A stretch of 64,000 bases of DNA from Paenibacillus wynnii (GTDB lineage Bacteria > Bacillota > Bacilli > Paenibacillales > Paenibacillaceae): positions 20,433 through 84,432 of the forward strand of contig NZ_JAUSTK010000023.1 in NCBI RefSeq assembly GCF_030812855.1, read 5' to 3'. Below the pieces are notes generated by a model. The model had not been told where the DNA came from. It ran no database searches and saw only the letters and a program-made list of their open reading frames with translations. This document shows positions 1 through 8,559 of the stretch, piece after piece (the stretch's first letter is position 1; each line of letters opens with the position of its first letter). Position numbers and translations under genes: made by a program.

Positions 1-59
1 AAAAACCATGTATAGATGAAGATCAACAGAACAAACGCAAGTTTTACTATATAGTCCAT
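1..59 (-). CDS. N-terminus of a small membrane protein of Tad locus 1 (cut by window edge)
   Basis: An ATG at 59 is preceded by GGAG about 13 bases upstream and opens a frame that runs off the left edge. The 19 visible residues begin MDYIVKLAFVLLIF and are mostly hydrophobic, which suggests a type IV pilin-like N-terminus or an inner-membrane anchor. It follows the preceding pseudopilin-like gene by 37 bases on the same strand, so it is probably another minor pilin or accessory protein of the same Tad-like operon. The family cannot be named from this fragment. Confidence 0.55.
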   Translation of the reverse strand, partial: MDYIVKLAFVLLIFIYTWF

Positions 60-96
60 TAAGCTTCACACTCCTAAGTTAACTCCCTCTGGCTGT

Positions 97-477
97 TCAA
101 TCCAGATATTCACTCATAATGGAGCCATGTCCATAGTAGTTAACGGGCTGCGATACGGTTGAAAAGTTATACGGAAAAAGATGAACACGCGGCGCTTTGA
201 TATATACATCCAGTCTTTTTTTTCGTTCCTGGATAATCTCGGTACTGCTGGTGATTTCGATGGAGTCTTCGGAGAACCCGATAGCCTTCAGATTTGAGGT
301 GACTTCATTCCTCATGGCAGCGGTGACCATCCCCTCTGTAGCTGCTTTTTGGGTAAGGTAGGACGTGTTGGCTTTGATCTGCAAATCTAGCAAATAATCT
401 ATGTAGGTAAAGATAGGCTGCAGAATAATAAAAAGAACAAGCCACATGAACAAAGCCCGGAGGACGGTCGCCTTCAA
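97..477 (-). CDS. TadE/pseudopilin-like membrane protein, Tad locus 1
   Basis: A 126-residue protein with one N-terminal membrane segment at about residues 5-25, followed by a soluble region rich in beta-prone stretches. This is the layout of TadE-type pseudopilins and DUF4320-like proteins that accompany Tad machines in Bacillota. The start is TTG at 477, chosen because GGAGAGGGG lies just upstream. It follows two tiny MKKD membrane peptides on the same strand with a 16-base gap, so it belongs to the same operon. I see no prepilin cleavage motif of the usual G-xxxx-E type, so assignment rests on topology and neighbours. Confidence 0.6.
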   Translation of the reverse strand: MKATVLRALFMWLVLFIILQPIFTYIDYLLDLQIKANTSYLTQKAATEGMVTAAMRNEVTSNLKAIGFSEDSIEITSSTEIIQERKKRLDVYIKAPRVHLFPYNFSTVSQPVNYYGHGSIMSEYLD

Positions 478-493
478 AGAATATGCCCCTCTC

Positions 494-637
494 CTAATAC
501 TGCTCTATTTGCTTGGTATGCGTGATAACATCATCTTGACTGCTGCCGATAATATTCGTTGCTGCCGAGATAAAGATCCCGGCAATGACAAAACCAATGG
601 CTAAGAACATAGCGACAGAGATAGAGTCCTTTTTCAT
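494..637 (-). CDS. 47-residue MKKD membrane peptide, candidate Flp-like pilin
   Basis: A very short frame starting MKKDSISVAMFLAIGF, with a single hydrophobic segment at about residues 7-28 and a polar tail. Its ATG overlaps the stop of the upstream sister peptide in an ATGA arrangement, so the two are translationally coupled. Both share the MKKD-[AS]-IS start and similar size, which suggests tandem duplication. Size and position between TadC and a TadE-like gene match the usual place of the Flp pilin, but the G-xxxx-EY cleavage motif is absent. The pilin role is an inference. Confidence 0.6.
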   Translation of the reverse strand: MKKDSISVAMFLAIGFVIAGIFISAATNIIGSSQDDVITHTKQIEQY

Positions 638-807
638 AGCGGTGAACCTACAGTCTCAACCATACTTACTGCCGGGATCGCAGGTTTATTATCATCCGCA
701 TCACCTATCACATCTCGAACTACCGGAACCAAAATGGCAATTACAATGGCAACACACAGAAATCCTATAGCAATAAACAAACCTGTAGAAATAGCGTCCT
801 TCTTCAT
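634..807 (-). CDS. 57-residue MKKD membrane peptide, candidate Flp-like pilin
   Basis: A short frame starting MKKDAISTGLFIAIGF, with one strongly hydrophobic segment at about residues 8-30 followed by an acidic and proline-containing tail. The ribosome binding site GGGAGATTTTAACA precedes the ATG at 807. It is paralogous to the 47-residue peptide directly downstream, with which it overlaps by four bases. It lies 57 bases after the TadC-like gene. Known Flp pilins are 50-70 residues with a similar single helix, but no recognisable prepilin peptidase site is visible, so processing is uncertain. Confidence 0.6.
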   Translation of the reverse strand: MKKDAISTGLFIAIGFLCVAIVIAILVPVVRDVIGDADDNKPAIPAVSMVETVGSPL

Positions 808-864
808 TGTTAAAATCTCCCTTTTATTTTATAATTTTATAAGTTGTTTGAATATGACATAATT

Positions 865-1734
865 TTATTGAAATAAAGCAATTCCGTTAAAATTCCCCTT
901 GATCAACATAATGTACTGCATCGCCAATGAAACGATCATCAAAAAGGTAGCAATAGACGGGATCACAGTGATAATAGAAGAGATATCCCCAATAAAGGAC
1001 CATTTTTTCAAGTACTGATCACTTGATATTTTAGATATAATCTTGCCTTGTTCACGCAAATACCGCGCCGCCTCCACATCATCATCCATCCCTTCTGTTG
1101 CAAGTAAGATCGACCTAATATCATTGATAAAAGCATGATTCTCAGGGAATTTAGCGCAAAAAGCTTCAATTGCCCGTTCCACCCCTTCATCTATGGCCCC
1201 CTCCGACAGCTCGTACAAATCCTGACGAATGTACTGAAAATGCGCGGCGGTTCCTGCACAGAATGCACCAAATTGCATATACCCGTCCCTGCGAAGACGA
1301 TTATTCTCATATAGACGGATGAAGGATATCAGCTCGCCGTCTTTTTGAATTTTTGTTTTTTGATGAAGCCAGGCCAACAGCCAGCCAAACGGAAGAAACC
1401 GCGAAGGACTGGTAATTATGAGGATTAGACAAGTGACGAGGACATCATATCCTGAAAATACATCGTGGTGAATATAGTCGCCCAAGACTTGCATAGTTAA
1501 ATAAAAAAGTGCTGCGGTGTAACGGAACATCGTAACTTTTCGCGCGGAAATCGATAACCCGCCATTATGCAGCAATTGCTGAAGACGTTCATTGCCCTTG
1601 CGGTTGCCGAAGTTGTTCCACCTAAGCTCTAACCGTTGCAGGTATCGTTCTTGCTTAGTGCTGCTGCTGACGAACACAAGTATTGCTAAGTAGACGACAC
1701 CGAATACAGCGATTAACACTAACCATCTATCCAT
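865..1734 (-). CDS. TadC-like inner-membrane platform protein, Tad locus 1
   Basis: A 289-residue protein with membrane segments near the N-terminus (about 5-22), around residues 70-110 and at the C-terminus (about 245-280). Between them is a soluble helical part resembling a diverged type II secretion F domain. TadC-type proteins pair with TadB to form the platform on which the CpaF ATPase acts. It follows the TadB-like gene by 11 bases, with AAGGTGATG as ribosome binding site. Similarity to canonical TadC is weak by eye; the call rests on topology and gene order CpaB-CpaE-CpaF-TadB-TadC. Confidence 0.6.
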   Translation of the reverse strand: MDRWLVLIAVFGVVYLAILVFVSSSTKQERYLQRLELRWNNFGNRKGNERLQQLLHNGGLSISARKVTMFRYTAALFYLTMQVLGDYIHHDVFSGYDVLVTCLILIITSPSRFLPFGWLLAWLHQKTKIQKDGELISFIRLYENNRLRRDGYMQFGAFCAGTAAHFQYIRQDLYELSEGAIDEGVERAIEAFCAKFPENHAFINDIRSILLATEGMDDDVEAARYLREQGKIISKISSDQYLKKWSFIGDISSIITVIPSIATFLMIVSLAMQYIMLIKGNFNGIALFQ

Positions 1735-1745
1735 AGTTCATCACC

Positions 1746-2795
1746 TTAATGGTAGTCCAATTTGGGTTTGGCAAGAATGGTACTGATAATAAAAGAGACA
1801 AATAATCCCGCGACAATCACTGCCAGAAACGTTAGACCAACCGAAGTCTGAAACTGTAACCGGAAATACACATCAGGCTTAAGCATGTAGATAAAGGTTC
1901 CGACCGAAGATACCAGCACTACAAGATTACCGTACAACCCGAGACTGATGGCATCTCTGCTTCCCGCTTTAACTGTCAGAATAGTCTCTCGCTGCTGTTC
2001 CATTGAACGGTTCAACATCATTAGCGAGTTTTTCAAATAAACCGTCCCCTCCTTCTCTGAATAAAGCAAGTCTGATAAGAATTCAACGGCAAAGGTTGTC
2101 CCAATGGTTCTTGAGAATCGTCCCGCTTCCTCATAAAGCTCTCTTTCATTGCTATAATTAGCAAATGCGTTCCCTAATAGTTTCAGAGGTACTTTCAGGA
2201 CATTATTTGTAGTTAAAAAATCAGCTGTTTTTGTAAGAAGAGCATCCACCGGCAGATGCGTAAACTTGGTAGAGATTTTAACGACATCCAGCAGATCGTA
2301 GCTGCCCCGTACCTTCCTCTGCGCGTAGATGTATCTCATTCGAAAATAGGGAAGACTCGCTGCAATACCAGCTATAAAAAATGGAAAACGCCACGCCCTC
2401 TCGGTTGAAACTCCTTCATTAAAATTCATCCCCTCCAAAAAAGGATTTTGAAAGCTCAAATGTCCCGGCAGTTCGCTGAGCGTTAGCAGACCCGACATAA
2501 AGACAGCGATAAACAAAATTCCTGTTCGTAAAAGGAAGCGGATTACGCTTATTCCCGGCTCATACCTTCGGTCTGCAAAATACAACAGGTTATCGAAATG
2601 TCGGTAGATCCATAACCCCTTATTGCTCTTGTTTACTTTTTTGCCAAAACCACGCATCCCCAGGCTGATTCTGAAATCGACCTTATGACCGACATGCCTT
2701 AAATTTCGTTCTACCAGTGGCTTAACCAGCAGCCATAATCCGCGAACAATCAACAAATGAAGGATAAAACGAAGCATATAAAATAAAAGTTCCAA
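1746..2795 (-). CDS. TadB-like inner-membrane platform protein, Tad locus 1
   Basis: A 349-residue protein with membrane segments at about residues 5-25, 85-107, 135-150 and two at the C-terminus (about 290-310 and 320-342), with a helical soluble region between. This is the architecture of the TadB/TadC family (type II secretion F domain). The start is TTG at 2795, supported by AGGCGGTGA upstream. It follows the CpaF-like ATPase gene with an 11-base gap. It is longer than the TadB of the second locus and clearly not a recent copy of it, which points to two independently evolved machines. Confidence 0.6.
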   Translation of the reverse strand: MELLFYMLRFILHLLIVRGLWLLVKPLVERNLRHVGHKVDFRISLGMRGFGKKVNKSNKGLWIYRHFDNLLYFADRRYEPGISVIRFLLRTGILFIAVFMSGLLTLSELPGHLSFQNPFLEGMNFNEGVSTERAWRFPFFIAGIAASLPYFRMRYIYAQRKVRGSYDLLDVVKISTKFTHLPVDALLTKTADFLTTNNVLKVPLKLLGNAFANYSNERELYEEAGRFSRTIGTTFAVEFLSDLLYSEKEGTVYLKNSLMMLNRSMEQQRETILTVKAGSRDAISLGLYGNLVVLVSSVGTFIYMLKPDVYFRLQFQTSVGLTFLAVIVAGLFVSFIISTILAKPKLDYH

Positions 2796-2806
2796 GGTTT
2801 CACCGC

Positions 2807-4279
2807 CTATTCGTTGAGAACAATCCGTGATTTCAAGCTTTCCTTCATGGGAAACTTCATCGGTTTTACTTTTGCAAGTTGTTCAAGTTCCCGTTGTAGC
2901 ACTCTGGCAGTAGCGGCATCCTTTTTGTTCATTTTTGTTAAAAGCTCTTGGGTCAGCTTGTCATTATATGTCCACCCCGATTGATCAGCCTCCCAGCGCA
3001 TGAGGTCGTTCGCAAACACTGAATTGCGTTCCTCATCATAAAACACCTCGGATATCCGAGTAAGCCGCTTCTTCCCCTCCTGAACACTCTCCAAAATAAA
3101 AACCAGCTCACAGGCTTTCAATGCGGAGACGAGATGCCCTTTCAGACTTCCGCCAATCCGGGTAGAAACCGCAAACGCGCCTTGATAAGGTATATCCTCC
3201 GAATCTACAGTATGAAAAGTTCCGGTAATGCCGTCATAACCTTTTTCTCCGCTCCATAAATAAAACTCCCATTCGTTATAGCGCATCTCGGTCATATAAA
3301 GAATATTCGGATCATGCCGCAGTGACTCCACACCCACCTCCATCAACTCTTCGTTGCTCGCTTGAATGGGGATAATACGGTGCCCTTTAATCTGATAGGG
3401 TAGAATCGACTCGGGATGCTTTTCGATCATGACGACACCCATGCAGGATGTAGATCCGAGCAGTTGCTCGCCAACAATGGTATTAGCAAAGGTTGTTTTC
3501 CCCGAGCCGACAGCACCCGCTATGATCGTATTGCGAAAGGTACCTGATAGCGACCTGATTAATTCCACTGCCTCTGCCGGTATACATTCGGTCCCCGCCT
3601 GATCTTCCAGATCTAGAAACTCTACCACCTGCCTCCTTAGCGAAATCGTCGTAAACCCCTCCCAAACCCGGGGGGAAACCCAAATCGCAAGTCGTATGAA
3701 GCGGCCGGGCCAAAGGGGATCATCCATTTTGAACTCCACGGAAGGATTATCTTTATTCAGCTTTTTGTTTTGATCGCTTTTGAGCAAGGATCTTTTTAAT
3801 TGTTCAACCCGATCCAGTGAGGGCATTTCGTAAGGGTAAACAACAAATTTGCCCCTATGGTTATAAAAGATTTGCCGTCCAATCATTTGCAGCCCCGTAG
3901 ATTCGCTGTATGCGCGGTCTGTAAACCAACGGTAAGCCGGGCCAAAGCCCTTCCACTCATGAAAAAGCGCCTCTGCCGCAGTTTGATAAGCTTCTGGAAC
4001 TCTTCCGGTAAACGGTGTTTTTCGTAAGTACTTCTCAATTTCATTCATAAAAAAACTGACTGCCTGAGGATCTCCTATCAGTGCCTTGGCATTAAGCTCG
4101 AAATAGTACTCGTCCTCCCGTTCAAGACCAACATTCATGTCTCTTTTCATTTGCTGCAGGAAAATATTGAAATCCTCGTTACCGGGTTTTCGGTTTCGCT
4201 GCATGCTTTGTTTAAGAGAGAATGGCGAATGCTGAGGCGCTGAATCCACTGGCATTATCGGCCTTTCATGCATGTTCAC
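2807..4279 (-). CDS. CpaF/VirB11-type secretion ATPase, diverged, Tad locus 1
   Basis: A 490-residue cytoplasmic ATPase that would power pilus assembly. The Walker A motif GAVGSGKT is at about residues 255-262. The region that reads VGEVRG and TGHA in typical CpaF proteins reads MTEMRY and TFHT here, so the fold is recognisable but the Walker B and His-box regions have drifted. The N-terminal half (about 1-180) does not resemble the locus-2 CpaF. The likely start is GTG at 4279 (or ATG at 4273), overlapping the CpaE-like stop by four bases, which implies translational coupling. Confidence 0.75.
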   Translation of the reverse strand: MNMHERPIMPVDSAPQHSPFSLKQSMQRNRKPGNEDFNIFLQQMKRDMNVGLEREDEYYFELNAKALIGDPQAVSFFMNEIEKYLRKTPFTGRVPEAYQTAAEALFHEWKGFGPAYRWFTDRAYSESTGLQMIGRQIFYNHRGKFVVYPYEMPSLDRVEQLKRSLLKSDQNKKLNKDNPSVEFKMDDPLWPGRFIRLAIWVSPRVWEGFTTISLRRQVVEFLDLEDQAGTECIPAEAVELIRSLSGTFRNTIIAGAVGSGKTTFANTIVGEQLLGSTSCMGVVMIEKHPESILPYQIKGHRIIPIQASNEELMEVGVESLRHDPNILYMTEMRYNEWEFYLWSGEKGYDGITGTFHTVDSEDIPYQGAFAVSTRIGGSLKGHLVSALKACELVFILESVQEGKKRLTRISEVFYDEERNSVFANDLMRWEADQSGWTYNDKLTQELLTKMNKKDAATARVLQRELEQLAKVKPMKFPMKESLKSRIVLNE

Positions 4280-5340
4280 AGAAAACCCGCCTTCTTTCTC
4301 GCTTCCGGTACTAAACCCAAGGCTACGAGGAGGGATTGAACCTTTCCGTCGACGAGCTGAAGTTCTTTTTTGCCCATAGGAAGACTGTCCTGAAAGGGCG
4401 GATAATACGGGATTTCCAGTAAAATCTCACTGCCGAGTCGGAGCGCCATATTTTTCGGGGAGAGCATTTCCTCCACATTGCAGCGATTGATTATAAAGTT
4501 AAAATCATGCGCATGCAGATCCAGCTGACCTGCCAGCTCGAGAAGAGGTTCCAATCTGTATTGGTGCTTCGGATGAGTAACCATCATGCGCAGAGCGGAA
4601 CTTTGCATACCTACGTACCAAGCGGCGCTTTCGGGTATAGAACCGAAATCAGCAATAACCACATCGGCATTCTCACCCGCTTTAGCCAACAAATACTGTA
4701 TTTCATCCTCCTGATAATCCTGAGCGCTTAGAAAGTCATAATTGCCCGGCAGATATAAATATCCCTCCTGTTTAATGAAAGCTTCAAAATCATCGTCGTT
4801 CAGCATCTTTCCTGTAATCCTCGGCCGCAGTCTGTCGAGACTAATTACAGCTTTTCGGTCATAACCCGGGTCATAAAGGTCGAGCCCCAGTAAAATCACT
4901 CTCTGACCCGTTGCCGCAATTCGCCTTGCGAACAGCTTGGCAGCAGTCGTACAGCCAATACCTGGACCAGAACCGAAAAAACCGATCCAATTGCTGCTTG
5001 CTTCTCCCTCCTCTTCTACAATAAATTGAATTTTCTCAATAATTCCTGCTGCCGTAGTTCGCGGTGGTAAGAAGTAGATGCTCAGGGTTTCGCAAAGCAT
5101 ATGTACTGCCTGATATCCCTTCACTCCCTTGTTCAAAAACATATAGATCAGGGTGGTGTTCTTATATCTGGTGCGGAGTTCACCTAGCTCTGAAACCGGA
5201 GTTATATCACTAGTTACGATAAATATGTGACCCTCAGTCTGCAGCGGATCGGGCAACACAGTTTGGGTTACAACGGTATATCCGGCATTTTTAATATCGT
5301 TTATAGTCAACTGATCCATGCCTAGACAAAATATTTTCAT
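4276..5340 (-). CDS. CpaE/ParA-like protein lacking the P-loop lysine, Tad locus 1
   Basis: A protein of about 354 residues with a receiver-like N-terminal part and a MinD/ParA-like ATPase fold, the arrangement of CpaE proteins that localise Tad pilus assembly. I place the start at ATG 5340 because AAGGAGGG lies 8 bases upstream; an earlier in-frame start at 5379 overlaps the upstream gene. The phosphate-binding loop reads GSGPGIGCTT, with Cys where the essential Lys of GKT/GKS sits, so ATP hydrolysis may be impaired. The stop overlaps the CpaF-like start. Confidence 0.65.
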   Translation of the reverse strand: MKIFCLGMDQLTINDIKNAGYTVVTQTVLPDPLQTEGHIFIVTSDITPVSELGELRTRYKNTTLIYMFLNKGVKGYQAVHMLCETLSIYFLPPRTTAAGIIEKIQFIVEEEGEASSNWIGFFGSGPGIGCTTAAKLFARRIAATGQRVILLGLDLYDPGYDRKAVISLDRLRPRITGKMLNDDDFEAFIKQEGYLYLPGNYDFLSAQDYQEDEIQYLLAKAGENADVVIADFGSIPESAAWYVGMQSSALRMMVTHPKHQYRLEPLLELAGQLDLHAHDFNFIINRCNVEEMLSPKNMALRLGSEILLEIPYYPPFQDSLPMGKKELQLVDGKVQSLLVALGLVPEARKKAGFL

Positions 5341-5357
5341 TTGCTGCTCCCTCCTTC

Positions 5358-6089
5358 CTATTCCACTCGTACAATCCAAAGCTTAAAGCCCTGTTCCAAA
5401 TAGCCTTTCAGCCGCTCACCTTCACTTTTCTTCAGTTTAAGCTCGGGTGAGGCAACCTTCCCGGTAGAGGTCAGCCGATTATTGTTATTCCCGTGCTCCG
5501 TGTCCAAGACATCATTGTTATCCTCTGTACGGACGTAATTGACGGTTACGCCGGTGAGAAAAGCCTGCTGCCCAGGCTGATTAAGTGGCACGGAATCCCT
5601 TGAAACTGGAGGATCGACCTCACCTTGAGTGTTATTCTTTTGCTTTTCTTCTTTAACCAGATAAATATCTACCTGATCCCTGCTGCGTAAAGATCCATTA
5701 ATGCCATAGATAGCCTCCTTCGGAATAGGAAAAACCCCTTCATCCCGGGTGGGCTCTAATTCATTCACATCAATTAAGGCTTCTGTTAAGATACTGCCGT
5801 TGGTGAGATTTACATTCGTAACCTTATGCTCGACCTGTGATATCTCTGTAATCACTGCATATGGAATATCCTTTGTCTGCACTGTATCCAAATAGAGATC
5901 GGATCCCTGTAGTTCATAGTTTTTGGGCAGGATCTTCCCCTCCTCCACTTTGACCTTCACCACTGTTTGCGAGAGCACATATGGCTTGAAGTAGAGATCA
6001 TAGCCTAGAAGACCGCCGAAGCCGACAAGTAGAATAAGAAAAGCAAATAAATAATTACGCTTTAACAGGTGACCCCGCTGATAAGACAA
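5358..6089 (-). CDS. CpaB/RcpC-like SAF-domain membrane protein, Tad locus 1
   Basis: One N-terminal membrane segment is followed by a SAF-type beta-clip region, the layout of CpaB/RcpC proteins of Tad systems (in Gram-positives probably membrane-anchored and exposed outside). The start is uncertain. The open frame extends up to a TTG at 6167 with no visible ribosome binding site, whereas TTG at 6089 has AAAGGAGG with a 7-base spacer, so I prefer 6089 (243 residues). It is the first gene of the visible operon and is followed by cpaE after 17 bases. Confidence 0.6.
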   Translation of the reverse strand: MSYQRGHLLKRNYLFAFLILLVGFGGLLGYDLYFKPYVLSQTVVKVKVEEGKILPKNYELQGSDLYLDTVQTKDIPYAVITEISQVEHKVTNVNLTNGSILTEALIDVNELEPTRDEGVFPIPKEAIYGINGSLRSRDQVDIYLVKEEKQKNNTQGEVDPPVSRDSVPLNQPGQQAFLTGVTVNYVRTEDNNDVLDTEHGNNNNRLTSTGKVASPELKLKKSEGERLKGYLEQGFKLWIVRVE

Positions 6090-6259
6090 CCCGCCGCCTC
6101 CTTTGAATTTTGATCCTATTCGAGAAATTTTGCGCATGACAAAATGCACTTTGGCGTAGTTATCCAAAATGCTGGTAAAATGCTTTTTTACCTGTTATGC
6201 GTAAGGGGTTATTAGATTAGTGGGGAGTTGATGAGTATGATCTGTGGGGTGATGAAACT

Positions 6260-6299
6260 CGGTGAAAAGAATGAGATTCTTCCCGGTTTCTTTTCACCG
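6260..6299 (-). terminator. Hairpin downstream of purU
   Basis: CGGTGAAAAGAA and TTCTTTTCACCG form a 12-bp perfect stem with a 16-base loop in the space between purU and Tad locus 1. No good T-run follows on the minus strand, so it is a weak terminator or an RNA-stabilising hairpin separating the two transcription units. Confidence 0.5.
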
Positions 6300-6317
6300 A
6301 TATACTATCTATAAAGA

Positions 6318-7217
6318 TTAGTTAAAAACAACAGTCTTATTGTGGTGAACGAGAATACGATCCTCGATATGCCATTTTACGGCCCGCGCTAATACTACAC
6401 GCTCGATAGTTCGTCCAATTCTCTTCAGTTCGGTTACATCATCGCTATGACTTACACGCTGAACGTCCTGCTCAATAATCGGGCCTCCGTCCAATTCCTC
6501 TGTAACGTAGTGGGCGGTTGCTCCGATAATTTTCACACCACGCTTGTAAGCCTGGGCGTAAGGTTTACCTCCAACAAATGCCGGAAGGAAGGAATGATGA
6601 ATATTGATAATCCGGTGACGGTAATGCTCGATAAACGACGGGGAAATGATCTGCATATAACGTGCCAATATAATGACGTCGATATGATTGCCGATCACTT
6701 CAAGTTGCCGCTCCTCAGCTTCTACCTTAGTGTCTGCAGTAACTGGGATATGATGAAAAGGAATACCAAAAGATTCTACGTAGGCCTTCATATCGGTGTG
6801 ATTGCTGACTACCAGGGCAATTTCAGCATCCAGGTCTCCAGCTTGCCACTGCCACAGCAATTCAACCAGGCAATGGTCTTCTTTGGAAACAAAGATAGCC
6901 AGCTTCTTCTTGTGGCTCACATTGAAAATTTGCCAATCCATGCTGAAACGTTCAGCTATTGAACTGAACAAATTACGCAGCTCTTCCAGACGCTCCTCCA
7001 GCTCAGGCAGGTCAAACTCTACTCTCATAAAGAACATCCCACCTTCGGGATCCATAGTATACTGGTCCGACTGTACAATGTTAGCACCATTTTCGTACAG
7101 GAATTGTGAGACCGCCGCAACAATACCAGGCCCGTCCGGGCAGGAGATAAGCATACGCGCTCGGTTTGGATTCAGTTTATCCCCTGAGGAACTCTCTCTC
7201 TTAACATGTAATTCCAT
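6318..7217 (-). CDS. purU: Formyltetrahydrofolate deformylase
   Basis: A 299-residue cytoplasmic enzyme that hydrolyses 10-formyltetrahydrofolate to formate and tetrahydrofolate, balancing one-carbon pools and feeding formate to purine synthesis. The N-terminus (about 18-95) is an ACT domain with the sequence ISCPDGPGIVAAVSQFL. The C-terminal formyltransferase fold has the INIHHSFLPAFVG signature around residues 205-217 and a following GATAHYVTEELDGGPI stretch that carries the catalytic His and Asp. Length fits the family. It is followed by the hairpin at 6260 and preceded closely by nfo on the same strand. Confidence 0.93.
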   Translation of the reverse strand: MELHVKRESSSGDKLNPNRARMLISCPDGPGIVAAVSQFLYENGANIVQSDQYTMDPEGGMFFMRVEFDLPELEERLEELRNLFSSIAERFSMDWQIFNVSHKKKLAIFVSKEDHCLVELLWQWQAGDLDAEIALVVSNHTDMKAYVESFGIPFHHIPVTADTKVEAEERQLEVIGNHIDVIILARYMQIISPSFIEHYRHRIINIHHSFLPAFVGGKPYAQAYKRGVKIIGATAHYVTEELDGGPIIEQDVQRVSHSDDVTELKRIGRTIERVVLARAVKWHIEDRILVHHNKTVVFN

Positions 7218-7277
7218 GACTTCTATTCCATCCTCTCATCTACTTACGCTATCTATAGGTATTCGAATCGCTTGATT

Positions 7278-8390
7278 CTATACAGTTCCTGCCAACCAAG
7301 CAATCAAGCGATGATTGATTGCTTCCTCACTTAAGTCTGGGAAAAGCTCAGCAGCAGTTACATAATCGTATAGTCGCTCAAGCGGTTCGCGCGGATCTTC
7401 TTTTTTAGCCTTGGCATCGTTTTTCAGCACCGTCCAGATATCAAGAACATATTGACGGTGATCAAGCTCAAGCTCTGCAAAGAAGCTGCGCAGTTTTTGA
7501 ACATCCGCTACGAATTCCGGACCAAAGCGCTCTTCCACATTTCCCCGCAGCAGAGCAATTTCCACCTCGTACATTGGGCGTTGAGTTTTTGCATCTTTAC
7601 CGATCCAAGGTGTCTCCAGTATGAATGGCCGACCTGCTAGTGCTGGATGATTTACCACCTTATTAAGGGCTTCAAATCCAATCCAACCTGAACCTACCGG
7701 CGTATGACGGTCTTTACCCGCCCCGCAAGGATTTTTGCTGTCGTTAACATGCACCACTCCGATACGATCCAATCCTATCGTTTGGTCAAAATGCTCCAGC
7801 ACTCCATCCAGATTGTTCACGATATCATACCCGGCATCATGAATATGGCAGGTGTCGAGACAAATGGATATCCGCTCCTTATGCTCTACTTTCTCGATCA
7901 TAGAGGCGATTTCCTCGAAGCTGCGGCCCATTTCTGTACCCTTTCCAGCCATGGTCTCCAGAGCAATATGAACCTCAGTTTCATTCGTTCCGCCTAAGAC
8001 CTCATTAAGTCCGTCAGCAATCCGTTGAATACCGTATTCCGCATCCTTATCCGTAAATGCTCCGGGATGCAACACAATGTGTTTAACTCCAAACGCATGC
8101 GTACGACGGATCTCCTCCTTAAGGAAATCAACGGCCAGCTTATATATGCTTTCCTTATAAGAGCCCAAATTAATAATGTATGGAGCATGAACGATGGTTT
8201 CTTCGATGCCGCTACTTTCCATAGCTAATTTTCCTTCTATAGGATACAAGTCATCAATTGGCTTACGGCGTGTATTTTGCGGCGCTCCGGTATAGAACAT
8301 AAATGTGCTGGAGCCGTACTCGTTTGCCTCATTCACCGCGCTCAGCAATCCCTTAGGTGAGCAGGACACATGAGAACCTATTTTCAGCAT
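7278..8390 (-). CDS. nfo: Deoxyribonuclease IV (AP endonuclease) with C-terminal extension
   Basis: Endonuclease IV cleaves DNA at abasic sites in base excision repair, using a trinuclear zinc centre in a TIM barrel. Metal-ligand motifs are visible: GSHVS at the N-terminus, HAPYIINLG, VLHPGAF, ALETMAGKG, LDTCHIHDAGYD, VHVNDSKNPCGAGKDRH and FILETPW. The protein has 370 residues, roughly 70-80 more than most family members. The extra C-terminal part (from about residue 290) is charged and helical and is of unknown role. The gene lies 60 bases from purU on the same strand and is divergent from the yneK homologue. Confidence 0.93.
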   Translation of the reverse strand: MLKIGSHVSCSPKGLLSAVNEANEYGSSTFMFYTGAPQNTRRKPIDDLYPIEGKLAMESSGIEETIVHAPYIINLGSYKESIYKLAVDFLKEEIRRTHAFGVKHIVLHPGAFTDKDAEYGIQRIADGLNEVLGGTNETEVHIALETMAGKGTEMGRSFEEIASMIEKVEHKERISICLDTCHIHDAGYDIVNNLDGVLEHFDQTIGLDRIGVVHVNDSKNPCGAGKDRHTPVGSGWIGFEALNKVVNHPALAGRPFILETPWIGKDAKTQRPMYEVEIALLRGNVEERFGPEFVADVQKLRSFFAELELDHRQYVLDIWTVLKNDAKAKKEDPREPLERLYDYVTAAELFPDLSEEAINHRLIAWLAGTV

Positions 8391-8503
8391 GCGACTTCCC
8401 TCTTTCTTTCACGAATTAAACCTTATTCTAACGTGATTAAGAAAATAAATCTAGGCAAGCCGGGGTATCCCCTTTTCCGCTACGCAAAACTATATAAATA
8501 CGT

Positions 8504-8545
8504 TATAATTTAGGTCAAAGATAATTTGTGACAATAATCATTGTC
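8504..8545 (+). promoter_or_regulatory. -10 box and inverted repeat ahead of the yneK homologue
   Basis: A TATAAT box at 8504-8509 is followed by GACAAT-AATC-ATTGTC at 8530-8545, a 6-bp inverted repeat in the expected leader. The repeat resembles, loosely, the dyad sites of Fur/PerR regulators (TGACAATAATCATTGTC) but is not a clean match. No convincing -35 box is visible. The ribosome binding site GAGGTGA follows directly. Confidence 0.3.
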
Positions 8546-8559
8546 GAGGTGAATTATAC

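Noticed and set aside
6447..7275. Long plus-strand frames antisense to purU
   Set aside because: They overlap the full purU coding sequence and have no homology or ribosome binding site.
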